Positions 16,479-25,937 of a stretch of 64,000 nt of DNA are shown one piece after another; within the stretch, counting starts at the first letter, position 1, and each line of letters starts with the position of its first letter. The notes beneath the pieces were generated by a model. That model worked only from the letters and a program-made list of their open reading frames with translations. It did no database searches and was not told the DNA's origin. Position numbers and translations under genes: made by a program. This stretch comes from Spirosoma telluris (GTDB lineage Bacteria; Bacteroidota; Bacteroidia; Cytophagales; Spirosomataceae), in contig QLII01000001.1 in NCBI GenBank assembly GCA_003259005.1, positions 5,385,001 to 5,449,000 on the forward strand. The letters are read 5' to 3'.

Positions 16479-16775
16479 TTAGTTCAATGAAAAGAGCGGA
16501 ATTCGGGCGGCTACCATGTTATGAAACATCAACTCTGTAATCATTGGTGTCATGTACTTGATAAGCGGAAACTCCGATATTGATTCCATCACTTCCAGCT
16601 CCGAATCGGCTTTGAAGATGCACCAGAGTTTTTGGCGATCGACCGAGAGAGAGTAAGAAAGTAAAAATCCCTTTTCCATTAATTCCTCCACTTTGAGCCG
16701 TTGGGCGGGAATCCGGTTCTCGAAACCTTCATCCATTACAGCTGGAAGGTCAAATTCAACCATGTATTGGCTCAT
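16479..16775 (-). CDS. Muconolactone delta-isomerase-like small protein
   Basis: A 98-residue protein with the dimeric alpha/beta-barrel fold of the muconolactone isomerase (MIase-like) family: an N-terminal YMVEFDLP strand, a helix with PAQRLKVEELMEKGFLL, then WCIFKADSELEVMESISEFPLIKYMTPMI. In aromatic degradation true MIase converts muconolactone to 3-oxoadipate enol-lactone, but no other beta-ketoadipate gene is here and such paralogues usually have unknown substrates. ATG at 16781 (two residues longer) is equally possible. It is directly downstream of the esterase gene with a 29-base gap and is probably in the same transcript. Confidence 0.65.
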   Translation of the reverse strand: MSQYMVEFDLPAVMDEGFENRIPAQRLKVEELMEKGFLLSYSLSVDRQKLWCIFKADSELEVMESISEFPLIKYMTPMITELMFHNMVAARIPLFSLN

Positions 16776-16804
16776 AGGCATTGCTGTTAAATAGAAGCCA
16801 GAGT

Positions 16805-17436
16805 TTATTGGGCTCCGGCTATTAGCAAATTAACAACGTTTAGCTCATCTTCGTTAATAGAATGCGGAAAATTTGGGTACAATTTTGTCGTCACGTTCGC
16901 ACCCATTTGTCGAAACACAGTCTCGGATTCCAGAACGCGCTCTTTTGGAATGTGAGCATCAACGTCACTACAGCCTAAAAAAATGGGTGTGTTAGTCAAC
17001 GAACCTTCGTAATCACGCACGAGATCAGGCGGACCAATCAAGCCACCACTTAGTCCAAAAACACCACCGTATTCGACTGCATTACGAGCAACAAACTCTA
17101 ACGCAAGACAAGCACCCTGCGAGAAACCAAGCCAGTAAATTTGGGTTGGTTTAAAATTAAAGTCCGATTGCAAGCGGGCTCGCAGACTGCCCAGAACTTC
17201 CAGGGCCGACGAAAGGTAAGGTTCATTTTCTTCCAACGGACGCAAAAAAGAATAGGGATACCATGTGTGGCCTTGGGCATCGGGGCAATAAAAGCAAAGT
17301 CCTTATCATCAATATAGTTTGCCAACGACAGAATATCACTAGCCGATCCACCCCGACCGTGAACCATAATCATGACTTTGGAGGCTTCTTCTAAAGGCCT
17401 CCCTGCCGTGCGGATATTGTTAGGGTTATGTATCAT
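16805..17436 (-). pseudogene. Phospholipase/carboxylesterase family hydrolase (frameshifted)
   Basis: An alpha/beta hydrolase of the YpfH/carboxylesterase type, about 210 residues after repair. It has the oxyanion-side motif MVHGRGGSASD near the start, nucleophile elbow GFSQGACLALE, catalytic Asp in CSDVDAHIP and catalytic His in NFPHSINEDE. The frame breaks at a C4 run on the coding strand (plus 17282-17285, GGGG): one more base restores IAPDAQGHTWYPYSFLRPLEE, the conserved family stretch. The first half is open from 17436, the second half from 17245. I prefer ATG 17436 because the ATG at 17451 lies inside an intergenic hairpin arm. It sits between a glyoxalase-type dioxygenase and the MIase-like gene, a grouping often seen in this phylum. 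Confidence 0.85.
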
Positions 17437-17445
17437 AGTTTTGAT

Positions 17446-17511
17446 GAACACGGAGTCACAGAGACCGCAGAGTTTTTAATTATTTTCTGTGACCTCTGTG
17501 ACTCTGTGTTC
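17446..17511. repeat. Imperfect inverted repeat of the CACAGAG family
   Basis: GAACACGGAGTCACAGAG (from 17446) pairs with CTCTGTGACTCTGTGTTC (ending 17511) with few mismatches. It shares the GAACACAGAG core with the 30-bp stem at 49891-49968. Confidence 0.7.
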
Positions 17512-17516
17512 AATTC

Positions 17517-18454
17517 TTATTTGACAATTATTTCAGGTAATTCAGCTTCAATTTTAGCCCGGCGAGATTCGTATTGAGGAGGCAGTTTCAATGCAGTTCC
17601 TAATTCAGAAACGGGCTCATCGACGGCGAAACCTGGTGGGTTCGTTGCCACTTCAAATAAGATTCCACCGGGTTCGCGGAAGTAAATACTGTTGAAATAA
17701 TTACGATCCTGCACTGGTGTAACGTGATAGCCTGCTTCTGCCAGTTGGTGTTGAATAATCAATTGGGTTTCATCGGTATCTGTTGAGAAAGCAACGTGGT
17801 GTACAGAACCGGCACCTTGTAAGCCATGTACGTCTTTAGGGGAATGCAAAACATCTACGTAGTTTCCAGGACCACCGTTCCCCGCTTTGAAGCGGAGACG
17901 ACCTTCCTCCTCCCTACCAGCGTGTGTTGCATAATATCAGTTAAAAGTTTAACTGTCTTATCTGGATTCAGTTCGTTTAGTGTAACCGTATGAAAACCAC
18001 GCACAGCAAACTCCGCTGGAATCCGGCCATTGTCCCAACCTGGACGTTGGTCATCATCAGTGAAAACAAGCTCGATGCCCATACCGTCGAAATCTTCAAA
18101 CCGAACGTAGGTTTCTGAGAAACGTTTGTATGGACCCGCATAGGGAATGTTCCTTTCGTGTAATCGATCCATCCAGTAGCGAAGTGACGCCGTTGGTGCC
18201 GAAAAAGCGGTATACGTTAATTGACCAACACCTTTCCGACCGCGTGGAATGCCACCGTAAGGAAAGAAGGTTAGAATGGTACCGGGCGAACCGGTTTCAT
18301 TACCGTAATAAAGGTGGTACACGTCTGGAGCATCAAAATTGACCGTTTTTTTCACCAGACGAAGGCCAAGAATATCCGTGTAATAGTCAACGTTGCGTTG
18401 CGTATCTCCGGCTAAAGTGGTGACGTGGTGAAGTCCATTGATGAGGGTTTCCAT
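17517..18454 (-). pseudogene. Ring-cleaving dioxygenase, VOC/glyoxalase superfamily (frameshifted)
   Basis: About 312 residues after repair, with two vicinal-oxygen-chelate modules. The first begins INGLHHVTTLAGD (metal His) and contains the metal-ligand-type Glu in FEDFDGMGIELV; the second has GSVHHVAFST and ends with FREPGGILFEVATNPPGF. This arrangement is typical of MhqO/MhqA-type ring-cleaving dioxygenases, which cut hydroquinone-like substrates. The frame is lost at a G3 run on the coding strand (plus 17912-17914, CCC); one added base gives LVGEEEGRLRFKAGNGGPG. Upstream half open from 18454, downstream half open to 17517. Start chosen at METLING, where homologues begin. The adjacent esterase is a usual MhqD-like partner. 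Confidence 0.85.
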
Positions 18455-18547
18455 ACAATTGAAATAAGTTAATGGGTGAAATTGTTTATTTTGAATTTTA
18501 TATGTCGTTACATTTAATGTATATACAATTAAATAATTCTGAAAGTT

Positions 18548-18591
18548 CAAACAAAAAGGTCCGAGTTATTTATCTCGGACCTTTTTGTTTG
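18548..18591. terminator. Terminator after pdhA
   Basis: An 18-bp perfect stem (CAAACAAAAAGGTCCGAG, 18548-18565, with 18574-18591) and 8-base loop with A and T flanks, 49 bases past the pdhA stop on the minus strand. Confidence 0.85.
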
Positions 18592-18639
18592 ATAATGAAT
18601 CTGTTCAAGACACACGCCGTATATAAAAAAGAAAAAAAT

Positions 18640-19683
18640 CTATTCCATCAGGAACGGATAGTCTTTTTGCATGTATACATCCTTAAATGCTTCGTCGGCT
18701 GTTGGGTATGGAGACTCCTCCGCAAATTGAACAGACTCCTCAACGATCCCTTTTATTTTCTGATCAATGGCAGCCAGATCTGCTTCAGTAGCAAATCCTT
18801 TTTCCAGGATGGCTGCTTTAACCTGCTCGATTGGATCACGCATTTTATATTCCTCAACTTCTTCTTTCTTACGATATTTCTGAGGATCGGACATGGAGTG
18901 ACCACGATAGCGATAAGTGCGGAACTCCAGGAACGTGGGTCCTTCACCAGCACGAGCCCGTTCGGCAGCCCGACTAACTGCTTCGTGAACCGCTTCAACA
19001 CTCATGGCATCGACGGGCTCAGATGGCATATCGTAGGCTTCGGCAATGGTGTATAGATCCGTAACATTTGAGGTACGGGCTACGGAAGTTCCCATGGCAT
19101 ACCCGTTGTTTTCAACAACGAAAATGACCGGGATTTTCCAGAGCATTGCCATATTGAACGCTTCGTGCAAGGCACCCTGACGAACGGCTCCGTCGCCCAT
19201 GAAGGTAATGCAGAGGTTATTAGTCTTGTTGTATTTCTCAGCAAAAGCAATCCCTGCTCCCATTGGAATCTGTGCACCAACGATCCCATGACCACCAACA
19301 AAATTAACCGATTTGTCGAAAATGTGCATCGAACCACCTTTTCCTTTTGACGAGCCAGTTTGCTTGGCAAACAATTCTGCCATGATCGCCTTAGGATCGG
19401 AGCCTAGCGCGAGCGGGATACCATGATCACGGTAAGCGGTAATCCACTTGTCATCTTTTGTTAAGGCCGTATATGAGCCTGACGAACAAGCTTCCTGACC
19501 TATATAAAGATGACAAAAGCCCCGGATTTTCTGTTGACCATACAATTGACCAGCTTTCTCTTCGAATTTTCGCTGTAATTGCATCGACTCATACCAGTAC
19601 ATATACCGCTCTTTTGGATGCTGCGTTTTTTCAGCTGCCGGAGCCTTACCATTCTGTTTGGATTTCTCTTTGACGCTTGCCAT
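18640..19683 (-). CDS. pdhA: Pyruvate dehydrogenase E1 component, alpha subunit
   Basis: 347 residues. Thiamine-diphosphate-dependent alpha subunit of the alpha2beta2 E1 enzyme that decarboxylates pyruvate and passes acetyl to lipoyl-E2. The ThDP motif runs from GDGAVRQGALHEAFN to VVENNGYAMGT (GDG...NN); the conserved YRYRGHSMSDP loop, phosphorylated in eukaryotes, is near residue 275. An N-terminal 20-residue Lys/Ala-rich extension precedes the core. The beta subunit and E2 genes are not adjacent, as is usual in this phylum. Divergent from recF across a 215-base spacer. Confidence 0.93.
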   Translation of the reverse strand: MASVKEKSKQNGKAPAAEKTQHPKERYMYWYESMQLQRKFEEKAGQLYGQQKIRGFCHLYIGQEACSSGSYTALTKDDKWITAYRDHGIPLALGSDPKAIMAELFAKQTGSSKGKGGSMHIFDKSVNFVGGHGIVGAQIPMGAGIAFAEKYNKTNNLCITFMGDGAVRQGALHEAFNMAMLWKIPVIFVVENNGYAMGTSVARTSNVTDLYTIAEAYDMPSEPVDAMSVEAVHEAVSRAAERARAGEGPTFLEFRTYRYRGHSMSDPQKYRKKEEVEEYKMRDPIEQVKAAILEKGFATEADLAAIDQKIKGIVEESVQFAEESPYPTADEAFKDVYMQKDYPFLME

Positions 19684-19800
19684 GAGGAATGAAGTTCGAT
19701 AAAATCAATAATCGCTGCCTGGCAACCGACCACCGAAGCACTAGGCTATCAGCGTGGTGCCAACTACATACAGAGGCTGTTTCTACTAACAAACCGACCG

Positions 19801-19808
19801 TATCTTTG
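19801..19808 (+). promoter_or_regulatory. TAnnTTTG promoter motif for recF
   Basis: TATCTTTG matches the Bacteroidota -7 consensus and lies about 90 bases upstream of the recF ATG in the pdhA-recF divergent spacer. Confidence 0.5.
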
Positions 19809-19898
19809 TTGCCAATATCAATTGATCATACAGGTAGCTAACCAGATGAGCAGTTGACTGCCGCGAAATTACGCATTATCGCGTTACACGCTATATCT

Positions 19899-21017
19899 AT
19901 GTACCTCGAAAAACTGAGCCTGACCAATTTTAAAAATTATGAAGATAGCCGGTATGTGTTCGGGCAGCAGGTAAATGTGATAGTAGGACCAAATGGGAGT
20001 GGTAAAACAAACCTCCTGGATGCGGTTTACTTCCTGGCACTCAGCAAAAGTGCGTTTCAAAGTCAGGATGCACTTAGCATTCAACACGATGCCGATTACT
20101 TCATCATCGACGGTGTTTTTGACGAGCAAAACCGTTCTGTACAGATTACGATCAGTTTGCAGCGTGGGCAACGAAAAGTACTTATGGCCGATAAAAAGCC
20201 ATATGACCGTTTGAGTGATCACATCGGTCGGTTTCCTGTAGTGTTGATGGCTCCCAACGATACCGATCTGGTACGGGAGCATAGTGAAGACCGGCGGCAC
20301 TTTTTCGATGGTGTTCTCTCGCAACTCGATTCCGACTATCTGCGCAATTACCTGATGTATCAACAGGTGCTAAAACAACGGAATAGCGTACTCAAACTTT
20401 TTGCCGAACGTAACCAAGTAGATAACGATCTGCTCGATACTTACGACGAACCACTGCTCGATCTTGGTCAGAAAATTCATGATCGCCGGAAACAGTTTGT
20501 CGATGAGTTTCTGCCTGATTTTCGAAAACATTATGCATATCTGAGCGATGGCCGTGAAAGCGTTACGATTGTCTATGAATCAGAAGTAAGTAACCCAAAT
20601 TTTGCGGATGAATTTCGGCATTTTCGCCGTCGGGATACGGTGTTGCAGCGTACTACCATGGGCATTCATAAAGATGATTATGCCTTCCTGATCGGTGAAC
20701 GGGAAGTTGGTCCAGATGGTCCGGCTCCTGTTCCGCTTAAAAAATTTGGTTCACAGGGGCAACAGAAAACCTTTGTGATTGGTCTGAAACTGGCCCAATT
20801 TGACCAGTTGCAAGCTGCTAAAGGGGTTAAACCGATTTTGTTATTAGATGATATTTTTGATAAGCTGGACGATCGGCGTATCGGTAAGCTGATTAAGCAA
20901 ATGGACGAAGGTGCCTTTGGGCAACTTTTTATTACCGATGCCCGTCCAGAACGCACACGTGAACTTCTTGAGAATGTAAAAGCCGATGTACGGTTTTTTG
21001 AGATTGCCCGTGATTAG
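19899..21017 (+). CDS. recF: DNA replication and repair protein RecF
   Basis: A 372-residue SMC-like ATPase that binds gapped DNA and helps load RecA (RecFOR pathway). Walker A is GPNGSGKTNLLDAVY near residue 30, preceded by the diagnostic LSLTNFKNY; the signature region GSQGQQKTFVIGLKLAQ and Walker B PILLLDDIFDKLDD are near residues 285-325. I selected ATG 19899 (MYLEKLSLTNF) rather than 15 codons upstream, as RecF proteins begin within a few residues of this motif. recF is often close to origins of replication, consistent with the oriC candidate 16 kb away. Followed after 28 bases by the glycosidase gene in the same direction. Confidence 0.95.
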   Translation: MYLEKLSLTNFKNYEDSRYVFGQQVNVIVGPNGSGKTNLLDAVYFLALSKSAFQSQDALSIQHDADYFIIDGVFDEQNRSVQITISLQRGQRKVLMADKKPYDRLSDHIGRFPVVLMAPNDTDLVREHSEDRRHFFDGVLSQLDSDYLRNYLMYQQVLKQRNSVLKLFAERNQVDNDLLDTYDEPLLDLGQKIHDRRKQFVDEFLPDFRKHYAYLSDGRESVTIVYESEVSNPNFADEFRHFRRRDTVLQRTTMGIHKDDYAFLIGEREVGPDGPAPVPLKKFGSQGQQKTFVIGLKLAQFDQLQAAKGVKPILLLDDIFDKLDDRRIGKLIKQMDEGAFGQLFITDARPERTRELLENVKADVRFFEIARD

Positions 21018-21045
21018 ATTGACTCCACTGCCGACTTAATTAGGT

Positions 21046-22436
21046 ATGAGAAAGATCGTATCTATAGTCGCCCTGATGCTGATTGTACTGGATGTACTTG
21101 CTCAGGGAGCTTTCAAAAGCGGACCCCTGAAAGTGTCTGATAATCATCGTTACCTAGTCCATCAGGATGGAACCCCCTTCTTTTATATGGGCGACACAGC
21201 CTGGGAGTTATTTCACCGCCTGAATCGTGAAGAAGCTGATCGTTACCTAAAACGTAGAGCTGAACAGGGCTTTACGGTTATACAGGCGGTAGCTCTCGCC
21301 GAATTCGATGGATTGAACGTGCCCAACGCGCTTGGCGATAAGCCGCTCCTCAATAACGATCCGACAACACCCAACGAAGCCTATTTTAAACACGTCGATT
21401 ATATTGTCGATAAGGCTTCTGAGAATAATCTGGTAATTGGTTTTCTGCCGACCTGGGGTGATAAGGTATTTAAGAGTTCGTGGGAAACGGCCCCGAAATA
21501 TTTAATCCGAAAAATGCCCGCGCTTACGGCCAATGGCTAGGAAACCGCTATAAAAATCGGCAAAATATAATCTGGATATTAGGCGGTGATCGAACTCCCC
21601 GCGACGGCTCTGAGGATGTAGCTATCTGGCGGGCAATGGCTGAGGGCATTGAAGCAGGGGTTGGCGGAAAGGATAAAGCCTTAATGACGTTTCACCCACA
21701 GCCAAATTCCGTTCAGGATGGAGGCTCATCGAAATGGTTTCACCAGGATACCTGGCTCGATTTTAATATGCATCAGAATGGTCATTGCCGCGACACACCA
21801 GTTTACGACAAAATAACGGTTAGCTACAACCGAACTCCCACCAAGCCAACCATGGATGCCGAACCGATCTATGAAGATCATCCGGTTTGTTTTAACGTAA
21901 ACGATCTAGGTACATCCAATGCCTACGACGTTCGGATATACGCGTACCAGGATTTATTTGCTGGCGCGCATGGGCATACCTATGGTTGTCATGATATCTG
22001 GCAGATGTACGGCCCCAATCGCACTGCTGTTAATGGGCCTCATGTTTACTGGCAGGAAGCCCTTGAACTACCGGGAGCAAACCAGATGAAAATTGTTCGT
22101 CGCTTACTGGAGTCACGCCCGTTGCTTGACCGTGTTCCAGATCAATCGTTGATTGTTGAGAATAATTATGCGCCCGCCGAGCGGATACAAGCTACGCGTG
22201 GCAACGATTACGCGTTCGTTTATAGCACGGCAGGAAAGTCATTTACAGTTAATCTGGGTAAAATATCGGGTCAGACTGTAAAGGTAACCTGGCTCAATCC
22301 GCGCACTGGTGACGTGAAAGACAGCGGCTCTCTGGCTAACAAAGGCCAACAAAAATTTACTCCCCCATCGGCAGGTTATGGTCAGGATTGGGTACTTGTA
22401 CTGGATGATACCGCTAAAAACTACCCAGCTCCCTAG
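21046..22436 (+). pseudogene. DUF4038/apiosidase-like glycoside hydrolase (frameshifted)
   Basis: About 463 residues after repair, secreted (signal peptide MRKIVSIVALMLIVLDVLAQG). The N-terminal TIM-barrel type domain matches the DUF4038 (apiosidase-like) family: HQDGTPFFYMGDTAWELFHRL, the barrel segments VIQAVALAEFDG and NIIWILGGDRTPRD. The C-terminal about 90 residues resemble the family's accessory beta domain (collagen-binding-like), with YAFVYSTAGKSFTVNLGKI and TWLNPRTGD. The frame breaks at a G3 run (21482-21484); one more G gives KSSWGNGPEIFNPKNARAYGQW. First part ends at 21540, second part is open from 21480. It probably acts on plant or microbial side-chain sugars; the substrate is unknown. 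Confidence 0.8.
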
Positions 22437-22482
22437 CATCAAAACGTAGTATAATCACAGTTACATAAGCATAATCTGATAT

Positions 22483-22520
22483 AAAAAGCCCGTCGAACCT
22501 ATTGGTTCGTCGGGCTTTTT
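22483..22520. terminator. Terminator after the glycosidase gene
   Basis: A 17-bp stem with one central mismatch (AAAAAGCCCGTCGAACC 22483-22499 against 22504-22520), with a 4-base loop and a T run. Confidence 0.85.
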
Positions 22521-22631
22521 GGTTGTTTTACTCCGCTATTTAGGCCGTTCATCATATTCTCAAAAATAAGATGGAAACTCAGAACTATATTTGAGTTTCC
22601 GAAGTTCATCATGTAAAAGTTCTATTATTTG

Positions 22632-23246
22632 ATGAAAGAGAGGATTCTGGCAGAGGCCGAAAAATTGTTCTGGAAATATGGTGTTCGCTCTGTGACCATG
22701 GAAGATATAGCCCACCAACTTGGTATTTCTAAGAAAACGATTTACCAGCATTTTAGCGATAAAGAGCAGATCTTATACCAGGTTATACAGCATAAAACAG
22801 GCAGAGATCAATCAGAAATGGACTGTATGGTTACTGAAACCTCCAATCCAGTTGAAGAAATTCTGGGTGTTCTGAATATGATACGGAAGAATACAGATCA
22901 GGTTAGCCCTAATCTGCTGATTGATATAAAACGATATTACCCACAGGCATTTGCCTTATTCAGGCAATATAAAGAGGGACAAATTATGCGATCTATTCTT
23001 GAAAATATACAAAAAGGTATTTCTCAAGGTATATATCGTTCTGACATAAATCCAACCATTTTAGCTCGCTTACGGGTCGAACAAATTGAGTTAGCCTTCA
23101 ACCACGATCTATTTCCATCCGATCAATATTCGATGCACGATGTCCAGGCAGAACTGATGCATCATTTCGTACGGGGTATGCTGACAGAAAAAGGATTCAC
23201 CATTTACAATCAGTACGTTAATCAATACAACCATGAGGTTAAGTAA
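22632..23246 (+). CDS. TetR/AcrR family transcriptional regulator
   Basis: 204 residues. The N-terminal helix-turn-helix is clear: RILAEAEKLFWKYGVRSVTMEDIAHQLGISKKTIYQHFSDKEQIL, the TetR signature, with a C-terminal helical ligand/dimer domain. It probably represses the efflux genes that follow, whose tolC start overlaps its last 14 bases, so it is the first gene of the operon and likely autoregulated. The start is ATG 22632; a TTG one codon upstream is in frame but less likely. The 108 bases between the preceding terminator and the start should hold the promoter/operator; I do not see a clear palindromic operator. Confidence 0.92.
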   Translation: MKERILAEAEKLFWKYGVRSVTMEDIAHQLGISKKTIYQHFSDKEQILYQVIQHKTGRDQSEMDCMVTETSNPVEEILGVLNMIRKNTDQVSPNLLIDIKRYYPQAFALFRQYKEGQIMRSILENIQKGISQGIYRSDINPTILARLRVEQIELAFNHDLFPSDQYSMHDVQAELMHHFVRGMLTEKGFTIYNQYVNQYNHEVK

Positions 23247-24612
23247 TACCAGAAAAACAGTACTAGTCTGGCTGCTCGGATTGCTGAGTAGTACAGGCCC
23301 GCTACTGGCCCAGACCCGACAGGAATTTTCGCTAAATGAAGCGATAAAGTTTGCTGTCGAAAATAATATCAACGTGAAAAATTCGGGACTGGACGCACTC
23401 AGTGCAGAAGGTCGAATTCAGGAATTGCGGGGAGTCGCTTTACCGCAAGTGAGTGTAGCTGCATCAGTGACGGATAATCTAATTATTCAACGGGCTTTTT
23501 TGCCTGCCAAGTTTTTTAATGTAAATGCGGCTGACAGCGACCCGCCAATTGCAGTTCAATTTGGCGTAGCCTATTCGGGTAGTGCGACCGGTACACTTAA
23601 TCAGCTCTTGTTCGATGCTTCTTATCGGTTAGGGTTGAAAGCGGCTGAGACCTATCGACAGCTTGCACAAAAAAATATCACAGCCTCAAAAATCAGTGTA
23701 GCTGAACAGGTTGCCAAAGCGTATTATGGCGTATTGGTGAATGAACAACAGATCAAATTGCTTGATCTGAATATTGCCCGAGTTGACACGTTGTTCCATA
23801 ATACGCAAGCACTGAACAAGCAGGGATTTGCTGAAAAGATTGACGTAAGTCGACTCGAAGTTCAGGTTAACAACTTGAAAGCTGAACGACAGAACGTTAA
23901 GAATCTGGTTGAATTGAGTTATTACCTGCTGAAGTTTCAGATGGGTCTGGGCATAAACGACAATATTACGTTAACCGAACAAATTCAGGACCTTGACCTT
24001 GATGCTGTTGAACGGGCGAATATGCAGGCTGCTACTGAGTTTGATTACAACCAGCGAATTGAGTTTTCAACGCTACAATCACAAATTCAACTGGCTGATC
24101 TGGATGTTCAGAGTATTGCCAAGCAATATTATCCGAGACTTACCGCTTTTGCCAATTATGGCTACAATACGGGCCGAAATAAATTTAGTGAACTAGTTGG
24201 TTCGCCCTGGTTCAATTCATCTGTAATAGGACTTAATCTATCAGTTCCAGTTTTCGATGGATTTCAGAAGAAATACCAGGCTCAGCAGAAGCGGTTTACA
24301 TTGCAGAAAGCACAGAATAACAGTCAGTTGTTGAAAAATACGATTGACCTGCAAATTCGTCAGTCAACCATTACGCTTGGGAATAGCTTGCAAACATTAC
24401 GCACGCAAAAACGGAATGTCGATCTGGCTCAGGAAGTTGCCCGTGTAACAAAAATCAAATATCAGGAAGGTGTTGGTTCAAACATCGAAGTGCTGGATGC
24501 CGAAAATTCGTATCGGCAGGCTCAAACAAACTACTTCGCATCCTTATATAACTTCCTGCAAACCAAAGTAGATGCTGATAAAGCAAACGGAAAGCTTTAT
24601 ACAGGCCAGTAA
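23233..24612 (+). CDS. TolC family outer membrane efflux protein
   Basis: 459 residues with a signal peptide (cleavage near LLAQT) and the two tandem OEP repeats of TolC: FSLNEAIKFAVENNINVK at the mature N-terminus and long alpha-helical stretches such as QLAEKISVAEQVAKAYYGVLVN. It forms the trimeric outer-membrane channel for the RND pump encoded two genes downstream. The start overlaps the tetR 3' end (ATG at 23233), indicating translational coupling. Confidence 0.93.
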   Translation: MRLSNTRKTVLVWLLGLLSSTGPLLAQTRQEFSLNEAIKFAVENNINVKNSGLDALSAEGRIQELRGVALPQVSVAASVTDNLIIQRAFLPAKFFNVNAADSDPPIAVQFGVAYSGSATGTLNQLLFDASYRLGLKAAETYRQLAQKNITASKISVAEQVAKAYYGVLVNEQQIKLLDLNIARVDTLFHNTQALNKQGFAEKIDVSRLEVQVNNLKAERQNVKNLVELSYYLLKFQMGLGINDNITLTEQIQDLDLDAVERANMQAATEFDYNQRIEFSTLQSQIQLADLDVQSIAKQYYPRLTAFANYGYNTGRNKFSELVGSPWFNSSVIGLNLSVPVFDGFQKKYQAQQKRFTLQKAQNNSQLLKNTIDLQIRQSTITLGNSLQTLRTQKRNVDLAQEVARVTKIKYQEGVGSNIEVLDAENSYRQAQTNYFASLYNFLQTKVDADKANGKLYTGQ

Positions 24613-24619
24613 TTTTTTA

Positions 24620-24711
24620 ATGAATAATGCAAAATGAATAATTGATAATGAAGAGTGGCCTGGTGAATCTTAACGTATGTATTCATTGTCCATTTTACAT
24701 TATCCATTCAC
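24620..24711. repeat. Imperfect inverted repeat between tolC and the membrane-fusion gene
   Basis: TGAATAATGCAAAATGAATA in the left half pairs, with about four mismatches, with TATTCATTGTCCATTTTACA in the right half. It has the simple AATGAATAATG make-up of intergenic repeats and fills the tolC-hlyD gap. Confidence 0.55.
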
Positions 24712-24721
24712 CTGAAAACTT

Positions 24722-25852
24722 ATGAAACCATATTACACCCTTATTCTTGTGAGCTTATTAGCTGCTTGCTCACAGGAGAAAAAGCCAACTGATTTACAGG
24801 GAAAACGCGAGGAGCTCGCCCAACTGAAATCGCAGCAGGCTGAGTTAACGACAAAAATTAAAACACTGGAATCAGAGGTTGGTAAACTCGATCCGAAGAA
24901 AGAGGAAAACGTTCGTGTAAAAGACGTATCCGTTTCACCACTCGTCGCATCGACGTTCAAGCACTTTGTGGAGTTGCAGGGGTCGATTGATGCTAAAAAC
25001 AACGTAATGGTTTCGCCAAAATCGGGTGGTGTTGTTACGGCAGTTTACGTGAAAGAGGGTGATCAGGTACGCGCCGGTCAACCAATTGCCAAAGTAGATG
25101 ACGAGATTCTTCGCGAATCACTAGCCGAAGTGAAAACGCAACTTTCGCTTGTGAATACCGTGTATGAAAAACAGGCCGCTTTGTGGAAACAGCAAATTGG
25201 TACCGAAATTCAGTATTTACAGGCCAAGAATAACAAAGAATCCCTCGAACGTCGATTAGCGACACTAAATGCGCAGTTGGGTCAGTCAACTGTTACAGCG
25301 CCAATCTCGGGAGTTGTCGATCAAGTGATCGTGAAAGTTGGTCAATCGGCTGCTCCAGGTATGGGATTGGTTCGGGTGGTAAACCTATCGCAATTGAAAG
25401 TCGTTGCTAAAGTAGCTGACTCTTATTCAGGTAGTGTTCGGAAAGGTGATCCTGTACTGGTTGAGTTTCCGGATCTGAATAAAACCCTGAACTCGCGCAT
25501 CTCATTTGTGGCTACGATGGTAGATCCTGCCACTCGGACGTTTACGATCGAGGCTCCCCTACCCTCCGATAATGCGCTGAAACCTAATATGCTGGCTCGT
25601 ATTAAAATTAATGATGCGACGCAGGGAAATGCCATTGTGATTAATCAAAACCTGATTCAGAGTACAGAGAATGGTCAGCTTGTGTATGTGGCCGTGAATG
25701 AAGGAGGCAAAAAAATCGCTAAAGCGAAGACCGTGAAAACGGGCCAATCGTATGGTGGTCAGATTGCCATAACGCAGGGGTTACAGGCGGGCGATCAACT
25801 TGTCACGGCTGGTTATCAGGATTTAGTTGACGGACAACAAATAAATTATTAG
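24722..25852 (+). CDS. RND efflux periplasmic adaptor (membrane fusion) lipoprotein
   Basis: 376 residues of the HlyD/AcrA family. Lipobox LLAACS near residue 17 anchors it to a membrane. It then has a coiled coil (residues 25-55), a biotinyl-lipoyl-like half GGVVTAVYVKEGDQVRAGQPIAKVDD, a helical hairpin, the second lipoyl half VTAPISGVVDQVIVKVGQ, and beta-barrel plus membrane-proximal domains. It links the TolC channel and the RND pump. Its sequence begins with an unusual extra coiled coil right after the lipobox. Same operon as tetR, tolC and the pump. Confidence 0.92.
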   Translation: MKPYYTLILVSLLAACSQEKKPTDLQGKREELAQLKSQQAELTTKIKTLESEVGKLDPKKEENVRVKDVSVSPLVASTFKHFVELQGSIDAKNNVMVSPKSGGVVTAVYVKEGDQVRAGQPIAKVDDEILRESLAEVKTQLSLVNTVYEKQAALWKQQIGTEIQYLQAKNNKESLERRLATLNAQLGQSTVTAPISGVVDQVIVKVGQSAAPGMGLVRVVNLSQLKVVAKVADSYSGSVRKGDPVLVEFPDLNKTLNSRISFVATMVDPATRTFTIEAPLPSDNALKPNMLARIKINDATQGNAIVINQNLIQSTENGQLVYVAVNEGGKKIAKAKTVKTGQSYGGQIAITQGLQAGDQLVTAGYQDLVDGQQINY

Positions 25853-25927
25853 TCTCTAGTTGTCAGTCAATAGTCGCTCTGCCTCGAGTAAACGACTATT
25901 ACTGATGACTAACGACTACAGACTAAC
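25850..25927. repeat. Imperfect inverted repeat of TAGTC/GACTA units before the RND gene
   Basis: TAGTCTCTAGTTGTCAGTC near 25850 pairs loosely with GACTAACGACTACAGACTA ending near 25925. It fills the 85-base gap between adaptor and pump genes. Confidence 0.5.
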
Positions 25928-25937
25928 GACTAATTTT

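Noticed and set aside
20956..20961. CACGTG hexamer inside recF as possible parS
   Set aside because: Flanking bases GCA and AAC do not fit the 16-base palindrome.
24620..25937. Promoters inside the efflux operon spacers
   Set aside because: The spacers are AT-rich inverted repeats without a TAnnTTTG motif at a sensible distance; an operon is simpler.
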